DNA from: Conus ventricosus
Lineage: Eukaryota; Mollusca; Gastropoda; Neogastropoda; Conidae
DNA: 64,000 bases
Assembly (NCBI GenBank): GCA_018398815.1
Contig: JAFLJL010013983.1
Coordinates: 1 to 64,000, forward strand
Reading direction: 5' to 3'
In this document: positions 22,445 through 33,500 of the stretch, in pieces
Layout of the letters: each line of letters begins with the position of its first letter
How positions within the stretch are numbered: position 1 is the first letter of the stretch
Notes under the pieces: model-generated
The model's database searches: none
What the model saw: the letters and a program-made list of their open reading frames with translations, nothing else
Told to the model about the DNA's origin: nothing
Position numbers and translations under genes: made by a program

Positions 22445-23815
22445 AAAGTACCCTGTTGTCGTTGCGCCGCCCTTGAAGTGTACCCCTTTGTTGTTTAAAA
22501 CAGCATTGGGAAATGTACCCAGTAGGGTTTTTTAAAAAAAGGGATGAAGTGTACCGGAGTTTTTACAAAAAAGCATTGAAATGTAAACCTTTAGTTGTTT
22601 TAAAACAGCATTGAAATTTTTACCCATTAGTTTTTTAAAACAGCATTGAAAATTTTACCCTTTTGTTGTTTTTAAAAAAGCCCCTTGAAGCGTACCCCGT
22701 AGTTGGGAAAGCGGCATTGAAATGTACTCATTAGTCGTTTTTTAAAAAAGCATTTAAGTGTAACCCCTTAGTTGTTAAAGTAGCATTGAAGTGTACCCCT
22801 TTGTTTGTTAAAAGCAGGGATTGAAATGTACCCAAAACAGCATTTAAAGGGGTACCCCAAATTTGTTTTTTTTTAAAATAGCATTTTAAGTTTTAAACCC
22901 CGTAGTTTTTTAAAGCAGCATTCATTTAAAGTGGAAAAAATTAAGTGTTACCATTTTTGGTGACTTTTAAAATTTCCCCTTGTTGTTAAAGGATTAAAAT
23001 CCCCAGTTTTTAAAATGGTGAAACCCCCCGTTGTTGTTAAAGTTTAAATTTAAGTGTAACCCCCTTTGGGGTTTTTTTAAAAGTAGCAAATTTAAGGGGG
23101 TTTTCCCAGTAGTTGGTTTAAAAATTTTCATTGAAGTGTAAACCCCTTTTTGTTGTTTTTTAAAGAGCATTTAAGTGTACCCGTTAGTTGGGAAATATTT
23201 TTGAAAATTTTAAAAAATTAGTTTTTAATGCAGCATTGAAAGTGTACCCTGTAGTTTTTTAAAGAGCATTTTAAAAATGTAACCCCTTTGTTTTAAAGCA
23301 GCCAAATTTAAGTTTTACCCTTTTTGTTGTTTTTGCAGAATTGAAGGGGGTAACCCTTTAGTTGTTTTAAAAAAGCATGAAGTTTTACCCTTTGTTGTTT
23401 AAAGCAGCCTTTTGAAGTGTACCCTTTTTGTTGTTAAAAAAGCTAGAAGTGTACCCTTTTTTTTTTTTAAAGCGCATTGAAGGGTTCCATTATTTTTTAA
23501 GCAGCATTGAAGTGTTTCCCAATTTGTGTTTTTTAAAAAAGCATTTAAGTGTACCAATTAGGTTTTTAAGAAGAATGGGAAATGTACCCCTTTGTTGTTT
23601 TTAAGCCAAAACATTGAAGGTACCCCTTTTGTTTTTAAAACAGCAATTTTTAAATTTTAACCCTTTTTTTTGTTAAAAACCCGCAAATTTAAGTGTACCC
23701 CTTAGTTGTTTTTAAAGAAACATTGAAATGTACCCTTTGTTGTTAAGCCGGGGGGTTAAATTCCCTTTGTTCGTTAAACCAAGAAACATTGAAGGTACCC
23801 TTAATTTTAAAGCAA
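22445..23815. repeat. 32-bp minisatellite, copy B
   Basis: About 40 highly noisy units with GCATTGAAGTGTACCC. The greater total length than copy C may come partly from inflated homopolymers. Confidence 0.85.
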
Positions 23816-24279
23816 AAAGGGGGTTGCCCCTTTTTTTCGGGAAAAACCCATTTTTTAATTTTAAAACCGGGGTTTTAAAAGGGGGAATTTTAAAACATTT
23901 TCCCAAATCCCATGTTTTTATTTTCGGAATCATGTTTTCCCTTTTTTCAAATTTTACGGGGGATAATTTAAGGGTTTGGTTCCCCTTTATTTTTTTAAAA
24001 AACTTTTAAAATTTTTAAATTTTACATGGGGTTTTTATTTGGCAAAAAAAATGATTTTTCTTTTCCCCGTTTTTTTAAATTTTTGGGTTTGCATATAAAT
24101 AAATTTTTAAAAATTGGATTCCTTTCCAAATTTTCTCTAAAAAGAATTAAAAGTTGGGTAACGGAGAAAATTTAATTTTTAAAATTTTTTTTAGGGGGGG
24201 CTTTTTAACGCGCCCAAAAAAACTTAAAAAATTTGGTTTTTAAATTCCAAAGATTTTTTTAAAATTTTTTGTTTATTCA
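23816..24279. other. Degraded unique intron stretch, copy B
   Basis: The equivalent of 32,396-32,820, recognisable only in parts because of homopolymer inflation. Confidence 0.5.
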
Positions 24280-25080
24280 CTTCGATCACCTTTTTTAATT
24301 TTGGATAACGGTTGTGCCAGAATTTTTAAAAAAGTCTCAAAAGATTACCCCAAAAATGTTGGGGTAAGCCCGGGAGGAAACAGGTTTAAAAACACTTAAC
24401 AAGATCACCTTTAAAAGGGGGAAAAAAAGCGGGGATTGCCCGGAGTTTAAAACTCTCAAAGATCATTAAAAATGTTTGGTTTAAGCGGGAGTGGCGAATT
24501 TGAAAAACTCTCAAAAGATTTAAATAAAGAAAGTTGGAATTTAACCGGTTTAATGTGCCCGTTTTAAAATCTCAAAGAATTTTCCCCAAAATGTTGGATT
24601 TAACCGGTAGTGCCCGAAGGGAAAACCCCTTCAAAAGATCACCTAAAGATGTTTGGGTTAAAACGGTTTGTGTCAGATGTTGTTTAAAAATCTCAAAAAG
24701 ACACCCTAAGTTTTTGGGGTTAAAGGGGGTGGGGGTCGCATGTTGTAACCCTCAAAAGATCCCCCAAAGTTTTTGGGGTTAAAAAAGGGGTTGTCGAATG
24801 TTGGGAAAAACTTCAATAGATCACCTAAAGATGTTGGGTAAAAAATGGGAGTGCCGAACGGAAAATCCTTTTTTTTCCTAAAATGTTTATAAAGGGTTTT
24901 GTCACATTTTTAAAGCTCAAAAGTTAATTTTAAAAGAAAGTTGGATAAAGGCAGGTAGGTTTAAAAAAATTTTTTGAAAAATCCCTTTTAAAAAATCCCC
25001 CCTAAATGGGATTAAAAACGGTTAAGGTTTTTCCAAACCTTTGAACACTCTTGTCACCTTAAAATTTTTTGGGTAAGGGC
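24280..25080. repeat. 58-bp minisatellite, copy B
   Basis: About 14 noisy units with GATCACCTAAAGATGTTGG, close to the number in copy C and half that in copy A. Confidence 0.85.
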
Positions 25081-26084
25081 CCGGGGGATGCCCAAGGGGA
25101 AAGTAACTTTTTGCTGGGAATTTTTTTTAAAAGGGTCAATTTTATAAATTAAAAAAGGGTTTTTGTGAAAACGAATTTTTTTCTTAAAACCCAAAGCTAA
25201 ATCCCGTTTTTTGGTTTCCCAAAAAAACCTTGGAAAATATTTTCCCTTTTTTTATTTCCTCAAAAGGGTTTTTTTTTTTCGTAGATTTTCAATTTGGAGG
25301 GAAAGTTTAAAAGCAAACAACCTTTCATTTTATTCCCTTTTTGGTCAACCCCAAAAAAAATTTTTAACGTTTTTTGGGATTAAATTTTTGTAACTTGAAA
25401 ATTTTACTTTATAATTTTTTGGGGTTTAAAATCGGGCTAATTCCTTCATTAAAAACCCGGGTTTTGTTGAAACAGAATGTTTTAAAAAATTTTTTACGTA
25501 AACCCTTTTTTTTTTTACAAAACAATGGGGAAAAATTTCTCCATACTTCTCCTCAAGGGGGTTTTTTTTTTTTCGGGGGGGAGATTTTAAGGCCCCCCAA
25601 GGGGGGGGGGGTTCAGGGGAAAGGGAAATTTGGGGGGTTTTGGGTTTAAACCCGCTTTTTAAACAATTTTCTTTACAGTGTGCTTTCCCCGGAAAAGGTT
25701 GTTCGTTTTTGTAATGGTTTTAAACAATTCTTTGCAAAAAAATTTTTAAAACCTTCTTTTTTTGGAAAACCCGCCTTGTCTTTTACGGTAAATGCTCCCC
25801 TGGGGGAAAAAAAACGTTTTTGTTTTGAGATAGCCCTTCCTGGAACAAAAGCGTCTCTTGTGGCAAAATTTAAAGTACCCAAAAAGGGCAATTCATTTTG
25901 GGAGGTTTTTCAAAAAGGGGGGTTTGGGGTTAGGGGGGGAGGAAAGCATCCTTTTTAACATCCCTCACTTTTTGGGCCGGAGGGCCTTTTAACCCCGGGC
26001 AGTTGTGGGTTTTCGGGTTAAGGGGTTTTTTAAACAGGGTCCGTTTTTGGGTTTTTAAAAGGGGTTTTCCTAAAACATGGCGAT
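25081..26084. other. Degraded unique intron stretch, copy B
   Basis: Equivalent to 33,611-35,100. Pieces such as CTTCTCCTCAAGG and CTTTACAGTG can be placed, but the GTVRL/DPQYL exon and the 46-bp array cannot be recognised. They are either lost or garbled beyond reading. Confidence 0.5.
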
Positions 26085-28290
26085 TCGTGTTTTGTGGGGT
26101 TTTCTGTTTGTTGCCCTTGTGTTTTTTGTAAAAGGTTTTTTCCTAACACATTGTCTGGGGGGGTTCGGGGTTTTTGGGGGTTGGGGGGCTTTGTGTTTGG
26201 GTTTCGGGGGCTTTTTTGCCTTTCATAACACAGGTTGTTGTGTTCCTTGGGGGGGGGGTTTTCCTAAACCGTGTCAAATTTTTTTTTGGTTCCCGCCCGG
26301 GTTGTTTGGTGTTCCCTTTGTTGGGTTTTTCTTGTGTTGTTTGGGGGTTTTTGTGAGGGTTTTTCCTAAAAACCCGTGTCAGATGTGTGTCTGTTTGAAG
26401 GGTTTTTTCCCCAAATAAGGGCAAAATTTTGTGGGTTTTGGGTGGTTTTTTCCTCAAAACAGTGTCTTTTTTTGTGTGTTGTGTGTGTGTGTGTGGGGGT
26501 GTGTGGGGTGTGTGTGAGGGAAAATGTGTGTGTGTGTGGGTTTTTGGTTTTTTTTCCCCTTAAAAACAGTGTCAGATGGTGTGTGTGTGGTTTTTGTTTG
26601 TGTGTGTGTGTGTGTTGTGTGTGTGTGTTGTGTGGTTGGGGTGTGTGTGTGATGGGTTTTCCTAAAAAACAGTGGTCGATGTGTGTGTGTGGTGGTTTTT
26701 TTTTGGGGTTGGTGTGTGTGTGTGGTGTGTGTGTAGTGTGGTTTTGTGTGTGTTTTTGTGTGGGGGTTTGTGGGGTGTGTGTTTTGGGGGTGTGGTGGTG
26801 TGTGTGTTTTGATGGTTTTCTCCCCCAAAAAACAGGGGTTTAGATGGTGTTGTGTGGGGTTTTTTTTTCACCCGGCCCGATGGGTGTTGTGTGATGGTTT
26901 TTCTCAAAAACAGGGTTGATGTGTGTTGTGTGTGGTTTTTTTGGGTGTGTGTTTGTTTGGGGTGAGGGGTTTTTTCCCCCAAAAACAGTTTTTCAGAATG
27001 TTGGGTTTGTGATGGGGTTTTTTTCCAAAACAGTGGCAGGTGTGTTTTGTGTGGGTTTTTTGAAAAAGGGGGGTTGGTTTTGTGTTTGTGTGTGGTTTTT
27101 TTGTGTGTGTGTGTTGTGTGATGGGTTTTTTCCTTAAAAACGTGTCAGTGTGTGTTGTGTGTGGGGTTTTTTGGTTGTGTGTGTGTGTTGGGGTGGGTTT
27201 TTGTGTTGAGGTTTTGTTGTTTTGATGGTTTTCTCCCCAAAACAGTGGCGTGGGGGTTTTGTGTGGTTTTGTTGAGGGGTGTGGTTTTGTGTGGGTTTTG
27301 CTTTAAAATTTTTGTTTTGTTTTGTGATGGTTTTTCCCTTTAAAAAAAAGTGTTGATTGGGTCTGGTGATGGGTTTCTTTTCCCCCAAACCCGGCCGATG
27401 TGTGTCTGTGGGGATGGTTTTCTCCTTTTTAAACACGTGTCGATGTGTGTCTGTTTGGGTGGTTTTTTTTTTCCCTTTAAAACAGTGTCAGTTTTGTGTC
27501 TGGTGATGGGTTTTTTTTTTTAAAAAAGTGTCCGATGTGGGGTCGGTTGATGGTTTTCTCCTTAACACGTGGGCGTGTTTGTCTGTGTGATGGTTTTTTC
27601 CTTAAAAAGTGGGCGAGGGGGGTTGTGTGTTTGGGTTTTTTCCCTAAACCCGTGTCAGAATTTTTGTGGGGTTTTTCCCTTTGTGTGGGGGTCTGGGAAA
27701 AAGGTTTCTCCTTAACCGTGTCGTTTTGTGTTGTGTGATGGTTTTTCTCCCCAACACAGTGTCAGATGTGTGTCTGTGTGTTTGGGTTTTCCCCAACACC
27801 GTTTCAGATTTGTGTCTGTGTTTAAGGTTTTTCCCTTAAAACAGAGTCGATGGGTTTGTGTGGGTGGGTTTTTCCCCTTTAAACCCCAGTGTCAGATTGT
27901 GTCTGTGTGATGGGTTTTTTCTCCTTAACACAGGGGTTAAAATGTGTGTCTGTGTGATGGTTTTTCCTTAAAAAAGGTCAGATGTGGTTGTGTGATGGTT
28001 TTCTCCCTTTAAAAAGTGTCAGATGTGTGTCGTTGGGTGGTTTTCCTTTAAAACCGGGTTTTAATGGGGTCTGTGTGATGGTTTTCTCCTCCCGGTCAGA
28101 TGTGTGTTTTGTGTGGGTGGTTTTCTCCTTAACACAGGTCAGATGGTGTCTGTGGGGATGGTTTTTCTTAACCCGTTGTAAAATGTTTTGGGGCTGGGTG
28201 ATGGTTTTTTTCCTTTAAAAAGTTTTCAGATGTGTGTCTGTGTGATGGGTTTTTTTCCTTAAAAACAGTGTCAGATTTTGTGTCTGGGGT
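26085..28290. repeat. 42-bp minisatellite with GT expansions, copy B
   Basis: Units with CAGTGTCAGATGTGTGTCTG and GATGGTTTTCTCC. GT-rich expansions lie at 26,470-26,800 and 26,920-27,200, as in copy C and unlike copy A. Confidence 0.85.
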
Positions 28291-28294
28291 GAGG

Positions 28295-28510
28295 GCTTTT
28301 CCCCCCCCTTTTCCGGTCCCCCCCGTGGCCGGTATGGCCCCCCCCGTGGCCGAGTATGCCGGTGAAAGGTTTTTCCCTTTAACCCCCAATTAATTTTTCC
28401 CCCCTTTGATTTTTCCCCTTAAAACCCAACCCTTCCCTTTTAATTTAATGGGCCCCTTTAAACGGCCCAAGGGGTCGTGGGGCCCAACCCGGCATTGGGG
28501 GTCGGGGATG
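28295..28510. mobile_element. Degraded telomere-repeat insertion, copy B
   Basis: In the same place near the end of the 42-bp array as in copy C there is a block with GTATGCCGG, several AACCC/CCCAACCC remnants and GGCATTGGGGGTCGG, after which the array resumes with GGATGGGTTTTCTCC. It reads as a noisy version of 37,406-37,730. Confidence 0.6.
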
Positions 28511-28802
28511 GGTTTTCTCCTTTAAACCCCGGGAATGGTGTCTGTGGGGATGGTTTTCCCAAAAACCGTGTCCCATGTTTTTCGTTTACCCCCTTTTTTC
28601 CCAGTGCGTTGGTTTGTTTTGATTGGGTTTTCTCCCCTTAAACACAGAGAAAATGGGGGCTTGTGAGGTTTCTCTAAAGGCAGTTTGCTTGTATGGGTTT
28701 TTACCTTAAAAACCGAGTGTGTTTTTTTTTTTAAAAAAATTTTTAACAAATCTTTTCCCGGGCATGGCCTCCCGCTTGGTTATATCCGCCTTGTCCCGAG
28801 AA

Positions 28803-28830
<28 letters not shown>
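28511..28830. other. Tail of the 9-kb block, copy B
   Basis: Aligns with 37,737-38,020 (shared CTCTAAAGGCAGTTTG and GGCATGGC), ending in a C run at about 28,806-28,839. Confidence 0.6.
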
Positions 28831-28841
<11 letters not shown>

Positions 28842-29008
28842 AAAGGGGAGGAAGGGGAAGGGGGGGAAGGGGGGGGGGTAAGGAGAGAGGGGGAGGAAAG
28901 GGGAGAGAAGAGAGAAAAAGGGGGGGGAGGGAAAAAGAGAAAAGGAAGGGGGAAACCGGAGGAAAAAAAAGAAGAGGGGGAGAAGAAAAAAAAAGGAAAA
29001 AAAAGGGT
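28806..29008. repeat. Poly-C and GA-rich junction between copies B and C
   Basis: A run of more than 30 C is followed by G/A-rich sequence. It occupies the place of the GA microsatellite that ends copy C (38,021-38,107), so it is probably a mis-called GA run and the seam where two contigs or reads were joined. Confidence 0.7.
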
Positions 29009-29440
29009 TTTGTGTATTCAATGTTGGTTTTTTTTCACGATAGACTTCCATCGGTTACAATTGTAAACCTTTTGTTCTAAATTTAGAGTTGCCAATGTGG
29101 TTTACATAGTATAATGTATTCTCTGTAAGGCATAAATGTAATCTATATATGCCTTACAGAGAAATACATTATACTATGTAAACACAGTTGGCAACTCTAA
29201 ATGTTATAACAGAAATGGTTAACAATTGCAGACACAGATGGAAGTTCCTATCAGTGAATAAAACCAACACCTGAGAAACACATGTAGCACGGGAAAAAAA
29301 CAACAGCAAGCCATCTAAGCTAATATATTATATATATACGTGGCACTGGCAATACAAGCTCATCACATTCTGACGACCGCACAGCGTGAAACAAATTTGT
29401 AGATGTTTTTAGCAGCTTGATTTTAACTTGCTTTTAATAT
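29009..29440. mobile_element. Long palindrome, copy C (left arm truncated)
   Basis: Centre near 29,135, with TTTAGAGTTGCC and GGCAACTCTAAA mirrored about it. The right arm is complete to about 29,440 (GATTTTAACTTGC). The left arm stops near 29,010 at the GA-rich junction and is noisier than the right arm. In copy B the left arm is full length. Confidence 0.7.
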
Positions 29441-29505
29441 AACAAATGTCGCTCCCACTGTGGTTGAGCATTGTTTTTAAGATTGCGCTGATCCTCAGTA
29501 CAATT

Positions 29506-29650
<145 letters not shown>

Positions 29651-29854
29651 ACAAACAAATCTAGAACCGAAGCAAAATTCAAAGTAAAGTAGAAAAATAA
29701 AATTAACCGACACAGGAAAAAATGTTTCCTTTAAATCTGTACAAATCTGAAGTCAAACAATCCTTTCAAATCTGAAGTCAAACAATCCATTCAAATCCAG
29801 CAAAACTGGCATCCCTGGCTAGCTTCACAGTGAGGTGACTGCAGGCGGAAATGG

Positions 29855-30215
29855 AAAGACATTTTTAAGAAATGTGATGATTATTCTGTCATACAAAGGC
29901 ACAAACAAAATGGCAAGAAATGTTTTAGGCATGTTATGATTATTCCGCCATACCCATACAAAAGGGCAAACAAAATGGCAAGAAATGTTTTAGGCATGTT
30001 TATGATTATTCTGCCATACAAAAGGGCAAACAAAATGGCAAGAAATGTTTTAGGCATGTTATGATTATTCTGCCATACAAAAGGGCAAACAAAATGGCAA
30101 GAAATGTTTTAGGCATGTTATGATTATTCCGCCATACAAAAGGGTAAACAAAATGGCAAGAAATGTTTAAGACTATGTTATGATTATTCCGCCATACAAA
30201 AGGAGAAACAAATTA
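29855..30215. repeat. 59-bp minisatellite, copy C
   Basis: About six units, period 59 bp measured between TGCCATAC at 30,012 and 30,071. It lies 3' of the stop codon of the minus-strand gene, so it would fall in the 3' UTR or downstream. Confidence 0.95.
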
Positions 30216-30381
30216 CAATGTAAAACACGACACATTTCGACCTCTCTGGTCTTCTGCAGGCAAAATGAACATCAGTCAGGACCATGGAATTGAAGAACGA
30301 GCAGTCACCATCTTCTCAAACTGGGCGCAACGTCCATATTCCGGCCAGTAGTTGAGAAGAGGAGTGATTGCTCGTTCTCCG

Positions 30382-30577
30382 TTATCGTTGTCCTGAATGT
30401 TGTTTGTCACCCAGTGACGTCAGTCGGGGTCCATCTGGAGGGCTGGTGACGTCACTGACCCGGATGATGTCGGCGGCTTTCTCGGCGATCATGATAGTGG
30501 GGGCGTTGGTGTTGCCTGACACGACGGTGGGCATGATGGAAGCATCCACCACTCTGAGACCGTGGACCCCCTTCACC
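30382..30577 (-). CDS. GMC last exon (C-terminal signature)
   Basis: Opens after the acceptor TTTTTCCAG. Reads [19 protein letters not shown] then [19 protein letters not shown], the classic C-terminal GMC block, then about 25 further residues to TAA at 30,382-30,384. The frame is intact throughout. The Asn in SGNTNAP corresponds to the second catalytic residue of the family. Confidence 0.95.
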
Positions 30578-33500
30578 CTGGAAAAAAGACATACAGAATA
30601 TGGACATGAAGCATGACCTTTACTATGTGGTTAAGAAAACATCGTATGTGAACTGGATCAAAGCCTTTCCTATGTAACACAGAAAATACAGTATATCATT
30701 ATGGATCAAGACTTTCACTATGCCATGAATGAAAAACACAGTGTGTCAAAATGGATCAGACCTTTGCTATGTGACACACACAAAGCATGTAGTGTATCAA
30801 CATGCATCTAGTCCTTTACCATGCCAATTAGAAAACACAGTGTATGAAAGGGATCAAGACCTTTAGCCGTCGTAAGAAAACATCGTGTATGAACATTGTC
30901 TACGTGAAAAGAAAATGAATATAGAAAAAAAAGACTAATCTGCTGTTCAGGCATGAAACGTATCCATGAGTATCTTCAACCAGAGAATTTATCAGACATT
31001 TGCACAGGAAGGCCTACCCACAATGCTGGGCATCTCCCACACACTCACCTGAGTTGGGGATCCACCACAGTGGAGGGATCTTTGGGATCTCCCATCTTAA
31101 CACGTGCTAGTGGGGTGAAAGACGGTGAGAGCGGTGTGGCGGATGTGACATCGCCAGTGTCGTCACTGTCAAACACGTGCTGCTCGCTGCACGCCTTCAC
31201 GGCTTCATCATTGTACTGAGCGTCCAGTGCGCGCATTGTGGGCGTGGTCATCAGGCGTTGGCACTGACGTATCCCTGTGGGAGGTGGACATGGTTTCGTG
31301 TGTTATTAGGGCGTCACGGACATTTACGCATCAGTCGTCACGTATCCCTTGGGAGGTGGACATTGTTTCGTGTGTTATTTAGAGCGTCACGGACATTTAC
31401 GCATTAGTGTCACAGTAACATAGACATGTACCCTGTAGTCGTTGCAGCAGCATTGAAGTGTACCCATTAGTTGTTAAAGCAGCTTTGAAGTGTACCCATA
31501 GTTGTTAAAGCAGCATTGAAGTGTACCCTGTAGTTGTTACAACAGCATTGAAGTGTACCCTTTAGTTGTTAAAGCAGCATTGAAGTGTACCCATTAGTTG
31601 TTAAAGCAGCATTGAAGTGTACCCATTAGTTGTTAAAGCAGCATTGAAGTGTACCAGTAGTTGTTTAAAGCAGCATTGAAGTGTACTCATTAGTCGTTAA
31701 AGCAGCATTGAAGTGTACCCATTAGTTGTTAAAGTAGCATAGAAGTGTACCCATTAGTCGTTAAAGCAGCATTGAAGTGTACCAAAGCAGCATTGAAGTG
31801 TACCCATTAGTTGTTAAAGTAGCATTGAAGTGTACCCATAGTTGTTAAGCAGCATTGAAGTGTACCCATTAGTCGTTAAAGCAGCATTGAAGTGTACCCA
31901 TTAGTTGTTAAAGCAGCATTGAAGTGTGCCCAGTAGTTGTTAAAGTAGATTGAAGTGTACCCAGTAGTTGTTAAAGTAGCATTGAAGTGTACCCAGTAGT
32001 TGTTAAAGTAGCATTGAAGTGTACCCATAGTTGTTAAAGTAGCATTGAAGTGTACCCAGTAGTTGTTAAATTTAGCATTGAAGTGTACCCATTAGTTGTT
32101 AAAGCAGCATTGAAGTGTACCCTGTAGTTGTTAAAGCAGCATTGAAGTGTACCCATTAGTTGTTAAAGCAGCATTGAAGTGTACCCATTAGTTGTTAACG
32201 CAGCATTGAAGTGTACCCTGTAGTTGTTAAAGCAGCATTGAAGTGTACCCTGTAGTTGTTAAAGCAGCATTGAAGTGTACCCATTAGTTTTTTAAAGCAG
32301 CATTGAAATGTACCCATTAGTTGTTAAAGCAGCATTGAAGTGTACCCATTAGTTGTTAAAGCAGCATTGAAGTGTACCCTGTAGTTGTTAAAGCAACAGG
32401 AGTTAGTCCTCTTTGTTGTCAGGGCAACCTGAATGATACCATTCGTTTTTAGAGCGACATACACATACATCCATTAGACAGCGACATGGATATGCTATTT
32501 GCGAATCATCCGTATTTCTTGAATTTCAATCACAGAGATATTTAAGGGCTTGTCTTTATTTAAAGTTTTTATTTTCCAAATCCCTATGTTTTTCATTTGG
32601 TAGAAACTGATACTTCCTCTGTTCCACGTCAACATTTCAGGTGAGGTAGTAATACTGAACTGAAGATATTGCATTCTTTCATTTACTCTATGAATAAAAG
32701 CTTGACTAAGAGACAGATTAATCAACTGGTTTATCAGTTGGTGACATTTTGAACTGCTGCAAAAAATAAATGATTTTTCTTCATATGCAAGATTTATAAT
32801 TTTTGTTTATTCACTATCAGATCACTTTAAAATATTGGATAACGCGGTTGTGCCCGAATTTTAAAACAGTCTCAAAAGATTTCTTCAACATGTTGGATGA
32901 AGCGGTAGAACCAGAATTTCATAACACTCTCAACAGATCACTTAAAAGGTCAAATAATGCAGTATTGCCAGAATTTCATAACACTCTCAACAGATCACTT
33001 AAAATGTTGGATAAGACAGTAGTGGCAGAATTCCATGACATCTCAAAAGATCACCTAAAGATGTTGGATAACTTGGTAGTGCCAGAATCTCATAACGCTC
33101 TCAAAAGATCACCTACAAATGTTGGATAACCTGGTAGTGCCAGAAGTTTGAAACACTCTCAATAGATCACCTAAAGATGTTGGATAAAGCGGTAGTGTCA
33201 GCATGTTGTAACACTCTCAATAGATCACCTAAAGATGTTGGATAAAGCGGTAGTGTCAGCATGTTGTAACACTCTCAATCGATCACCTAAAGATGTTGGA
33301 TAAAGCGGTAGTGTCAGCATGTTGTAACACTCTCAATAGATCACCTAAAGATGTTGGATAAAGCGGTAGTGTCAGCATGTTGTAAAAACACTCAATAGAT
33401 CACCTAAAGATGTTGGATAAAGCGGTAGGTGTCAGCATGTTGTAACACGCTCAAAAGATCACCTACAGATGTTGGATAAAGCGGTAGTGTCAGCATGTTG

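Larger units (their letters stand above)
19733..28830. repeat. Copy B of the 9-kb block (heavily degraded)
   Basis: Collinear with 29,009-38,020, about 9.1 kb away (palindrome centres near 20,015 and 29,135). It shares with copy C the palindrome, similar lengths of the 59-bp and 58-bp arrays, GT expansions in the 42-bp array and a degraded telomere-repeat insertion. Nearly every difference is a homopolymer stretch or a merger such as ACAGC to AAAA, which points to bad consensus. Confidence 0.85.

Noticed and set aside
22445..23815. CRISPR-like direct repeats
   Set aside because: Units are contiguous with no unique spacers, in an animal intron; these are ordinary minisatellites.
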